Shown here: in pieces, positions 55,076 to 64,000 of the stretch
Layout: each line of letters starts with the position of its first letter
Numbering within the stretch: position 1 is the first letter of the stretch
Assembly: GCA_965153355.1 (NCBI GenBank)
Contig: OZ231126.1
Location: 72,788,001-72,852,000 of the forward strand
Direction: 5' to 3'
DNA length: 64,000 nt
Source of the DNA: Flaccisagitta enflata
Taxonomy: Eukaryota; Chaetognatha; Sagittoidea; Aphragmophora
The notes under the pieces: generated by a model
Told to the model about the DNA's origin: nothing
Database searches by the model: none
What the model saw: only the letters and a program-made list of their open reading frames with translations
Made by a program: the position numbers and the translations under genes

Positions 55076-57339
55076 AGTCGCGTGCACGCGACTCTACAAC
55101 CCACTCGGTCGGTCGGTCGGTCGGTCGGTCGGTCCATAACACTTAGCTTTTTTGCGTCGTTTTTGGTCATTTTGGGTCGTCTGGAGTTATTTTGAGTCAT
55201 TTTTTGTTGTTTTTGGTCATTTTTGGTTGCTTTTAGTCATTTTTGGTCATTTTTGATCATTTACGTCACGTTGTTTATTCAAGTCATTTGTGTCATTTTT
55301 GGGCATTTAAAGTAGTTTTAAGTCATTTTAAGTCATTTTGGGACATTTCAGGTCATTTTTGGTCACTTGGCTTGGTTTTTTGGTACGTTTTGATTAATTA
55401 TATTTTTTTTGGTTTTGGTTTTTTGGTTTTTTGGTTTTTTGGTTTTTTGGTTTTTTGGTTTTTTGGTTTTTTGGTTTTTTGGTTTTTGGTCATTTAACAT
55501 GGTTTTTTGGTATGTTTTGGTCATTTGTTTTTGTTATTTTTGGTTTTTTGGATATTGGTTTTTTGTTTTTTAGTATGTTTTGGTCATTGATGTTTTGGGT
55601 TTTTTGGTTTTGGGTATTTGGGTTTTGGGTTTGGGTTTTGGGTTTTGGGTTTTGGGTTTTTTGGGTTTTTGGGTTTTTGGGTTTTTGGTTTTTTGATTTT
55701 TTGGTTTTTGGTTTTTAGTTTTTATTTTTTGATTTATGGTTTGGTTTTTGGTTTTTAGTTTTTGTTTTTTTGGTGTTTTGGTTTTTGTAATTTTTTGGTT
55801 TTTGGTTTGGTTTTCAGGTCATTTTTGGTCATTTAACATGGTTTTTTATTGTGTTTTTATAAATTATGTTTTTGGTTTTAGTTTTTTGGTTTTTTTTGTT
55901 TTTGTTTTTTGGTTTTGGTCATTTAACATGGTTTTTTGTATGTTTGGTCATTTGTTTTTGGTTTTAGTTTTTGGTTTATTGGTTTTTGTTTTTTTGTATA
56001 TTTTGGTCATTGATGTTTTTGGTTTTTGGTTTTTGGTTTTCTTTGGTTTTGGTTTTTTTTTTTTTTTTTTTTGGTTTATGGTATTTTGGTTTTTGGGTTT
56101 TTTGTTTTTTAGTTTTTGGTTTTTTTGTTGTTTTTGTTTTGTTTTTTTTTTTTTTTTTTTTGGTTTGGTTGTCAAGTCATTTTGGTCATTTAACATGTTT
56201 TTTGGTTTTTTGGTTTGTTTTTGGTTTTTGGTTTGGTGTTTATGTTTTGAGTATGTTTGGACATTTATGTTTTTTGGTATGTTTTGGTCATTTATGTCAT
56301 TTCAAGTCAGCTGGTTTAAGTCTGCTGGTTTAGGTCTGCTGGTTTGAGTCTGCTGGTTTAAGTCTGCTGGTTTAAGTCTGCTGGTTTAAGTCTGCTGGTT
56401 TAAGTCTGCTGGTTTGAGTCAGCTGGTTTGAGTCTGGCTGGTTTGAGTCCGGCTGGTTTGGTCAGGCTGGTTTGAAGTCGGCTGGTTTGAGTCGGCTGGT
56501 TTGAGTCGGCTGGTTTGAGTCGGCTGGTTTAAGTCTGCTGGTTTACGTCTGCTGGTTAAAGTCTGCTGGTTTAAGTCTGCTGGTTTACGTTGGCTAATTT
56601 AAGTTGGCTGGTTTAAGTTGGCTGGTTTAAGTCAGCTGGTTTAAGTTGGCTCATTTAAGTTGGCTGGTTTAAGTTGGCTGGTTTAAGTCGGCTGGTTTAA
56701 GTCGGCTGGTTTAAGTCAGCTGGTTTAAGTTGGCTGGCTTAAGCCGCCTGGTTTAAGTCGGCTGGTTTAAGTCAGCTGGTTTAGGTTGGCTGGTTAAAGT
56801 CGGCTGGTTGAAGTCGGCTGGTTTAAGTCGGCTGGTTTTAATATCTGGCTGGTTTAAATAAGCTGGTTTAATTAATTAGGCTGGTTTAAGTCGGCTGGTT
56901 TAAGTCATTTGGTTTAAGTCTGCTGGTTTAAGTCTGCTGGTTTTAAGTCTGCTGGTTTAAGTCTGCTTGTTTATGTCTGCTTGTTTATGTCTGCTGGTTA
57001 AAGTCTGCTGGTTAAGGTCTGCTGGTTAAAGTCTGGTTTAAGTCTGGTTTAGTCATTTTTCATTGATTGGGTTGATAGAGTTGATTAATTTGACTCAATT
57101 ACAAAAGTCACCACTTTTTCCAGTGGTCCCAGCCTGTAATTGGGTGGGTTTCCACGGCCTCCAATACCTCATTAAGCTGATTTATTCATCAATTCATTCA
57201 AGTCAATCTAGTCAACTTAAACAATTTTTATTTCTTATATTTCCCCCTATTCAGTCTTGTTGATTAAAAAGATACAATAAGGAGTCAGGTGAATTCAGTT
57301 TTTATGTCTCGCACGCGACATATAGGTGTTGGCCTTGTT
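55076..57339 (+). mobile_element. H1 element l (complete, 2.26 kb, two internal arrays)
   Basis: GTCGCGTGCACGCGAC at 55077-55092, TCTACAA and (GGTC)n. A T/G array (GGTTTTTT and TCATTTTTGG units, 55140-56300) and a 14-bp array follow. The inverted start CGCACGCGAC is at 57310-57319, with a weak AGG...CCT stem and TTGTT at 57325-57339. It ends 19 bp before the ATG of the next ORF. Confidence 0.65.
56305..57050 (+). repeat. 14-bp minisatellite (GTCTGCTGGTTTAA)n
   Basis: About 52 units with GTCGGC, GTTGGC and GTCAGC variants. Blocks of like variants indicate local homogenisation. Confidence 0.93.
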
Positions 57340-57358
57340 TTCGTACCCAACCACAACC

Positions 57359-58417
57359 ATGAGCACACAACCACAACAGGACGCAGGAGAGGGCAAGAAG
57401 CGACCAGTTTGGGACAGGCGGATCATCTCCAGAGTGAGGAGGGAGTTGAAACAAGAATACCTACTCGTGGAATCCGCCGTCAGTTTTGCTTCCGTCAGCT
57501 CCGAGCGGTCCGTGCTCATACGGTTCAACGATACAGCAAATAAATTTTGTGACTTAGTGAACGCAAAGATCGCAGATTACAACAAATGCGTGATACTAAC
57601 AAAGGACGCAGAAAGTGCCGCAAATGATTTGATGGTAGACATTGTGAGCTACAGGACAAAACTCAATACAACTCTCCAGCCGAAATATGTAGAAGAAGAA
57701 GGGGACGGCCAGAGAGATGTGTCGTTCGAGGCCGGATCGCCGATAGAGAAAAAAGCGGCGCCGGTTGAGTTGGGAGCAACGAATGGTGCGGCGACGGCGC
57801 AGAACGAAAAAGACGCCGCGCTAGACAAAACGATGCGGATCTCGGACAGCGACCTGAGCGAGGAGGAGGAGGAGGAAGGAAAGGAGGCCGAAGCCACAGA
57901 GGAAAATGGCAGGGGGGAAGGCAGCGCTGATCAAAACGGCGTAAGCGACGCCCCGGCCGGCGGCATATTCGGCAGGATAACAAATTTGTTCAAAAACTCA
58001 ACTCCGACGGACGCTGTACCGGCCGTGAACGTTATTCCACCAACACCGGCAGAAAAAGAGAGATCGCATGCGAGAAGCGCCGCATCCATCGTGAGATCGC
58101 TCCAAGCGAGAGAAGAAAGAGACAAGAGGAAACAAGAAGAGGAGGAGCAGATGGAGGCGATGAGGAAGCAGAGTGAGGCAGAGGAGGCGGAAGCAATGCG
58201 GAAGGTGGAGGAGATAAGGAAGCAGAGAACATTGGACGAGAAACTCCATGCTGCAAAAATGGACGGGTTGGAAGCAATCCATGATAAGCAGCAAAAAATC
58301 TTCGAGAATGAGGAAAGTGAGGCGGCAGCGGAAGAGGCGATGAAAAGTTTGGAGAAAACAGTGGAAGGGGCGACAGGGGGCAAGGAAGATAAAAATGCGC
58401 TGGTATATCGTCCCTGA
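57359..58417 (+). CDS. Intact 352-aa ORF of unknown function, coiled-coil C-terminus
   Basis: The start is ATG 57359 in an AACCATGAG context. It ends at TGA 58415-58417. Residues about 1-115 form a basic, then helical, domain (RRIISRVRRELKQEYLLVES, DLVNAKIADYNKCVI, DLMVDIVSYRTKLN). Residues about 120-205 are acidic and low in complexity with an EEEEEE run. A GGIFGRITNLFKNS patch is followed by a long charged coiled coil (about 235-340) rich in E, K, R and M. No enzyme motif, signal peptide or membrane span. The layout (helical N-domain, acidic linker, coiled coil) would suit a retroelement gag-like or ORF1-like protein, but no zinc knuckle, RT or LTR is present. It may also be an intronless host gene. 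Codon use is GC-richer than the flanks. Confidence 0.55.
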   Translation: MSTQPQQDAGEGKKRPVWDRRIISRVRRELKQEYLLVESAVSFASVSSERSVLIRFNDTANKFCDLVNAKIADYNKCVILTKDAESAANDLMVDIVSYRTKLNTTLQPKYVEEEGDGQRDVSFEAGSPIEKKAAPVELGATNGAATAQNEKDAALDKTMRISDSDLSEEEEEEGKEAEATEENGRGEGSADQNGVSDAPAGGIFGRITNLFKNSTPTDAVPAVNVIPPTPAEKERSHARSAASIVRSLQAREERDKRKQEEEEQMEAMRKQSEAEEAEAMRKVEEIRKQRTLDEKLHAAKMDGLEAIHDKQQKIFENEESEAAAEEAMKSLEKTVEGATGGKEDKNALVYRP

Positions 58418-58429
58418 TTTGGCCATGGT

Positions 58430-59030
58430 AATTAACAGTACTTTAACGCCGTTAATTAACACTATATAGGTACCAGGAAATTACCTAAGAAAAACATTTC
58501 TTTATTTTTGAGAAAATTACTGAAAATAGATGCTGAAGGTTGTTGTTAATTATCAGGTACCTATATGCTGTTAATTAACATGCTGTTTTTGATGTTAATT
58601 AACACCCCATTTTAGGCGTTAATTAACACAAAAAAAATATAGATTATTAACAAATTGTTAAAAATATACCATTTTTTGGTGTTAATTAACGGTTGGAATA
58701 TGGTGTTAATTAACATGAAAAACAGGGAGTTAATTAACACAAAAAAAATATAGATTATTAACAAATTGATTTTGTACCTATACGCTGTTAATCAACATGC
58801 TGTTTTTGATGTTAATTAACACCACATTTCAACTGTTAATTAACCCAAAAAAATATAGATTATTAACAAATTGTTGAAAATATTGAATTTTTTTGTGTTA
58901 GTTAATGGGAGAAATGTGGTGTTAATTAACATCAAAAACAGCGTGTTAATTAACACAGAAAAAATATAGATTATTAACAAATTGATTTTTTACCTACACG
59001 CTGTTAATTAACATGCTGTTTTCCACCTTG
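58430..59030. repeat. TTAATTAA-rich tandem block
   Basis: About seventeen GTTAATTAAC palindromes spaced 20-45 bp apart, alternating with ACATGCTGTTTTTGATG and AAATATAGATTATTAACAAA. The same block recurs inverted at 63905-64000. Confidence 0.85.
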
Positions 59031-59910
59031 ATGTTTAAACTAGGAGAACTGCCAGCACATAAGCGGTTTTCTAAGCTGGTCCAGCCCATGCTGTAATCAT
59101 GGCAAATGAGTGCAAAAATTCCTGGGGCGCTTTGAAATATTTACATTTTTTACCTTCATGAGGTACAGGTCATTGAATTTTCCCATTTTTTGGACAAGCT
59201 ACCTTGTTTTGCTTGTAACTTTTTAACGGATTAAGCTAGAAATGCCAGATTGGTCCCATTTTGAAGATCTCTTCAAGATCTTTCCAACTGTCACCATTTT
59301 TATGAAATCCCGTTCAAAAATAACTAGATATAACCTGTCAAACATGAGCAATTTCTTGGGGATTTTGGACATTATCTTGGTTATGGAATTTTTCCCATTT
59401 TTGGAACAATTTACTTGTTTTGCTCATAACTTTTGAACGAATAAAGCTAGAAATGCCAGATTGGTCCCATTTTAAAGATTTTTTGAAGCTCCTTTAAACC
59501 ATCACAAATTTTTAGTGAATCTGTTCAAAAATGGCCGAGTTATGACTGGTTAAACAGGAACAATATCATTGTGATTTGGAACGATTTTCCCACCACCTTT
59601 TTCACAGTCTGATTCTGACTTTAGATACCTCCTTGGCTCCTAAAATCTGCTTAGGAGTCGTAATACGTATGTCAGTCCATCTGTTGGCCTGTCTGTCTGT
59701 CTATTGGCCTTTCAATCAGTGAACCTTATCACAAGTAAAGACTCAAGGCCTTGATTATGGCCTCACTGCTACACTATAAGAACATGTGCTTCAGGATTGA
59801 AATCTGGTGTTTTAGTAAGAGGAAGCAGGGCAGCACCGGCTGCCCTCAATGGGTTGAAGTTCTTTAGAACACAGGGGGGGGCTTTAGCTTGTTCTGGACG
59901 TATGGTTTTT

Positions 59911-61276
59911 GGGCAGCGGCCCCGGCGGGGCAGATGACCTATGATTCCACACAGGGCAATTTTTCGATCTGATGATTACGTCCCCCCCATCAAGCATCTC
60001 AGACCCCAAATCAGGCCTCTCAGACCCCAAATCAGGCCCCCCAGACCCCAAATCAGGCCCCCCAGACCCCAAATCAGGGCTCTCAGACCTCAAATCACGC
60101 CTCTCAGACCTCAAATCAGGCATCTCAGACCGCAAATCAGGCCTCTCAGACCTCAAATCAGGCATCTCTGACCTCAGGCCTCTTACATCGCAAATCAGAC
60201 AGATCAGACCCCAAATCAGGCCTCTCAGACCCCAAATCAGGCCTCTCAGACCCCAAATCAGGCCTCTCAGACCCCAAATCACGACTCTCAGACCCCAAAT
60301 CAGGCCCCTCAGACCCCAAATCACGCCTCTCAGACCCCAAATCATGCCTCTCAGACCCAAATCATGCCTCTCAGACCCCAAATTAGGCCTCTCGGACCTC
60401 AAATCAGGCATCTCAGACCTCAAATCAGGCCTCTCACACCCCAAATCAGGCCCCTCAGACCCCAAATCACGCCTCTAAGACCCCAAATCACGCCTCTGAG
60501 ACCCAAACCATGCCTCTCAGACCCCAAATTAGGCCTCTCGGTCCTCAAATCAGGCATCTCAGCCCTCAAATCAGGCCTCTCACACTCCAAATCAGGCCTC
60601 TCACACCCCAAATTAGGCCTCACAGGTCCCTGACCAGGCATCTCAAACCCAGTATTAAGCCTTCTGAACTCAAATCAGGCCTACTGAACCCAAAATCAGG
60701 CCACTCAGACCCCAAATCCAGCCTCTCAGACCCCAAATCAGGCCTCTCAGACTCCAAATCATGCCTCTAAGACCCCAAATCATGCCTCTCAGACCCCCAA
60801 CCAAGCCTCTCAGACCCCCAAATCAGACCTCTCAGGCCCGAATCAAACCTCTCAGACCCCCAAATCAGGCCTCTCAGACACTAAATCAGGCCTCTCAGAC
60901 CTAAACGGCTTCTAGACCCCCAATGAGACCCTCAGATCCCAAATCTGGCTTTAGACCACAAATCAGGCTTCTCAGACCTCAAATCAGGCCTCTCAGACCC
61001 CAAGCATTAATTGAAATGTGAGTCAGCCAAGAAGAAAGGCCAATTACATGGCGGCTTAGTCACAACTAAACAGATTGACCTATGAATCAATAGACCAATA
61101 GATAGCTTTGAGACCACCATCAGCAAAATTGTCCTTTGTGGAATCATAGGTCATCTGCCCATTACCTAAACACAACAACTTTCCGCTGCCCCATTACCTA
61201 AACACAACAACACTCACATAATTGACTAATGGGGCGACAGGTACCGCTGACCATAATGACGCTTGAGCGACCTGTT
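59911..61276 (+). mobile_element. H2 element, complete (1.37 kb), in one arm of the palindrome
   Basis: After GGTTTTT: GGGCAGCGGCCCCGGCGGGG, then GATGACCTATGATTCCACAC and a C run. Array of about 18-19 bp (CTCAGACCCCAAATCAGGC, around 50 units). Inverted GGAATCATAGGTCATCTGCC near 61140, tail GGCGACAGGTACCGCTGACC, hairpin CGCTTGAGCG, ACCTGTT. The other arm lacks it. Confidence 0.85.
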
Positions 61277-61829
61277 GATGGTGTAAATGCTTTTGGGATT
61301 TGGACCTTTGGGTTGGAACTTGGGTCTCAGACCTGGGATATGGGAATGGAATTTGGGCCAGAAGGCTGGAATTTGGGCCTTGGGGCTAGGATTTGGGCTT
61401 CAAGGCAGAAGATTGGGCCTTGAGGCTTGGATTTTGGCCACAAGGCTGGAAATTTGGCAGCAAGGCTTAGAATTGGGCTTTTTGGCTGAGATTAGGGCCT
61501 TACATAAGACACAATAACAACTGAGTATCATATCATATTTACCACAACTAGCAAGATTATTTTTAGTCGCTTTGTCAGTCTGTCCGTCCGTCCGTCTGTC
61601 AGTCGGTTGGTCAGTGTTGGTTTGTCGGTAGGTCGCTCTCCATTTTACTTTTTTTACCAATAAAAAGCGGCTCTGCTTGGAAGCCGGAGAAAAAAGTCGT
61701 AAATGGGAGTCTTTTTCAGTGCATGTCGCCGACTGGAAAAAAGTCGTAAAGGGTCCTTTTTGACTGCCTGTCTGTTTTTGTCATTCAATCTGTCTCTTTA
61801 TTGGTCTTCCTTTGTCTTTGAGCGTGTGT

Positions 61830-61909
61830 ATGTGTGTGTGTGTATGTATGTGTGTGTTTGTGCATGTGTCCGTGTGTGTGTGTGTGCATGTGTGTGTCTG
61901 TGTGTGTGT

Positions 61910-61997
<88 letters not shown>

Positions 61998-62140
61998 TTC
62001 TGTCTCTATGTGTGTGTGAATGTGTTGTGTGTTGTGTGTGTGTATGTGTGTTTGTGTGTGTTTGTATGTATGTGTATGTGTGTGTGTGAAATTGTGAAAG
62101 TGTTTGTGTGTGGAGGGGGTGTGTGTGTGTCTCTCTCTCT
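61830..62140. repeat. (GT)n-(CT)n-(GT)n compound microsatellite
   Basis: GT/GTAT to 61913, CT to 61990, then GT-rich to 62130. Confidence 0.95.
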
Positions 62141-62264
62141 AGCTTTCTCTTTCCCTTATATTCGCTTTCTTTTTCCCGTATATTCTCTTTCTCTCTCTCT
62201 CTTTCTCTCTCTCAAGCAGATTATAATGCAAAAGCTAGCGTCTTAAAAGTTAGGGCCAATTTGT

Positions 62265-62590
62265 GTAACATCTTGACTCTTCTCTCATGTTACATAGGGC
62301 TAAAAAATAGGATCAATGAAAAATATCGATTTTTGAAAAAATGCAAAAAAAAATATTTAAAGATTCAAAAATTCATAGCGCCTAAACTAATGATCGTAGA
62401 GACTTCTGGTTGGCGCCATTTGAAAGAGAAAAATAAGCTCTTTCTTAGCTATGAATATCAAAAAAAGTATCATCCCAGCCCCAAAATGACCCAACTTTCT
62501 GAAATTGACCACAAATTGAAAATAGAAAACTTTATTTCTCCCCTACGTTTCAAAAAGTCGAATTACGTAATTTGACTTTTTTCCAATGAT
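62265..62590 (+). repeat. R330 dispersed repeat, copy c
   Basis: GATCAATGAAAAATATCGAT, then ATGATCGTAGAGACTTCTGG, and the terminal AAAGTCGAATTACGTAATTT hairpin match copies a and b. It is nested inside H1-like element m. Confidence 0.75.
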
Positions 62591-64000
62591 TATATTTCTT
62601 TGACCCCAAAATGGTCTAGTGGCCTCAAATATGGCCCCTGCCCTCCCGCACTTAACTTCTGTAGCCATGTATCTGGCCTTGTTTTATTACAAATCTTGTT
62701 TAGAATACTTTTCAAACCAATCTTGCTAATTGTATTAAATATGATAATGCTGCAATCTACTCAGTTATTTTTGGGTCTTATGTAAGGCCCTAATCTCAGC
62801 CTTAAAACCCAATTTTAAGCCTTGCTGCAAAATTTCCAGCCTCGTGGCCAAAATCCAAGCCTCAAGGCCAAATCCCCTGCCTTGACGCCCAAATCTCAGC
62901 CCCAAGGCCCAAATTTCAGCCTTCTGGCCCAAATTCCATTCCCATATCCCAGGTCTTAAGCCTCAAGTTCCAACCCAAAGGTCCAAATCCCAAAGCATTT
63001 ACACCATCGAAAAACGTTAGTCCAGAACAAGCTAAAGCCCCCCTGTGTTCTAAAGAACTTCAACCCATTAAGGGCAGCTGGTGCTGCCCTGCTTCCTCTT
63101 ACTAAAACCCCAGATTTCAATGCTGAAGCCTGTGTTCTTATAGTGTAGCAGTGAGGCCATAATTAAGGCCTTGAGTCTTTACTTGTGATAACGATCACTG
63201 ATTGAAAGGCCAATAGACAGACAGACAGGCCAACAGATGGACTTACATACATATTACGACTCCTAAGCAGATTTTAGGAGCCAAGGAGGTATGTAAAGTC
63301 AAAATCAGACAGTGAAAAAGGTGGTGGGAAAATCGTTCCAAATCACAATGATATTGTTCCTGTTTGACCAGTCATAACTCGGCCATTTTTTAACGGAATC
63401 ACTAAAAATTTGTGACGGTTTGAAAGAGCTTCAAAAAATCTTTAAAATGGGACCAATCTGGCATTTCTAGCTTTATTCGTTTAAAAGTTACGAGCAAAAC
63501 AAGTAAATTGTTCCAACAATGGGGAAAATTCCATAACCAAGATAATTGTTCAAAATCCCCATGAAATTGCTCATGTTTGACATGTTATATCTCAGTTATT
63601 TTTGAACGGATTTACAAAAAATCGGTGACAGTTGGAAAGATCTTGAAGAGATCTTCACCAATCTGGCATTTCACAACTGGCCTAAGCTTGATTCGTTCAA
63701 AAGTTACAAACAAAACAAGGTTGCTTGTCCAAAAATTGGGAAAATTCAATGACCTGTACCTCATGAAGGTAAAAAATGTAAATATTTCAAAAAGCGCCCC
63801 AGGAATTTTTTTGCACTCATTTGCCATGGATTATACATGGGTTGGACCACTAGAAAAGTGGCAGTTCTCCTAGTTTAAACATCAAGGTGGAGATACAGAA
63901 CAGTGGCTGTTAATTAACATGCTGTTTTTGATGGTAATTAACACCCAATTTCATGAGTTAATTACCACCAAAAAAATATAGATTATTAACAAATTGTAAA

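Larger units (their letters stand above)
61562..62687 (+). mobile_element. H1-like element m (diverged) in the palindrome loop
   Basis: TTTTTAGTCGCTTTGTCAG, then (GTCC)n and (GGTC/GGTT) runs at the left. At the right are GCCCCTGCCCTCCCGCACTT, then GCCA-TGTATC-TGGC and CTTGTTTT. The start hairpin is eroded. Confidence 0.5.
58980..64000. repeat. Giant imperfect palindrome, at least 5 kb
   Basis: The left arm (58980-59910 plus 61277-61556) matches the right arm (62722-64000) inverted. It starts from the shared TAGTTTAAACATCAAGGTGG/CCACCTTGATGTTTAAACTA edge and ends at TAGCAAGATT. The left arm is interrupted by an H2 element (59911-61276). The loop (61557-62721) holds an H1-like element with R330 copy c. 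The arms include their own old H2-like GGGCAGC start and array. The outer limit is beyond the window. Confidence 0.85.

Overview
This is eukaryotic nuclear DNA. It has an intron-containing WD-repeat gene, an R2/NeSL-like LINE with a restriction-like endonuclease, a Penelope-like GIY-YIG fragment, hAT and Tc1/mariner-type non-autonomous elements, and a very high microsatellite and minisatellite load. These fit a metazoan (probably an invertebrate) or a close unicellular relative. The species cannot be named from the sequence. I found no prokaryotic operons, rRNA, tRNA or CRISPR.

Layout. 0.7-12.8 kb: the 3' part of a plus-strand WD-repeat gene (WDR49/WDR64/EFCAB8-like), with seven exons whose splice phases agree. 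Its last intron (4583-12480) has filled with nested mobile DNA: a minus-strand LINE at about 4724-8788 broken by two copies of a 133-bp MITE, a 972-bp hAT element and an adjoining 114-bp palindrome. 10-26 kb: hairpin-ended dispersed repeats (called H1 and H2 here), fold-back palindromes, a 93-bp minisatellite, and a Penelope-like fragment with a 13-bp target duplication. 26-39 kb: mostly tandem DNA, namely (TTTTTC)n, (CTT)n, 1.2 kb of (CAT)n, a 45-bp array, a 30-bp array inside a 3.4-kb element (H3), and a terminal-inverted-repeat element inside (CTT)n. 39.6-42.1 kb: a LINE ORF1 remnant lying between two blocks of a 61-bp minisatellite. 42-55 kb: hAT and pogo-like MITEs, more H1 and H2 copies, fold-backs, and a three-deep nest (H1 containing hAT containing a mariner-like element). 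55-57.3 kb: an H1 copy with very large internal arrays. 57.36-58.42 kb: an intact 352-codon ORF of unknown function. 58.4-64 kb: TTAATTAA-rich repeats and a giant palindrome of more than 5 kb that runs off the window.

The strongest candidate for something undescribed is the H1/H2/H3 superfamily. Three families unrelated in sequence share one architecture. The 5' end, placed after a T run, is a hairpin. A (GTCC/GTTC/GGTC)-type tetranucleotide run and a private tandem array follow. The 5' end motif then recurs inverted (a subterminal inverted repeat), and a short tail ends in a second hairpin plus (A)CTTGTT or a close variant. Several copies have an internal empty-site comparison and show no target duplication. 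This resembles non-autonomous Helentron/HINE (DINE-1-like) rolling-circle elements. No autonomous Rep/helicase ORF is visible here, so that assignment is inference.
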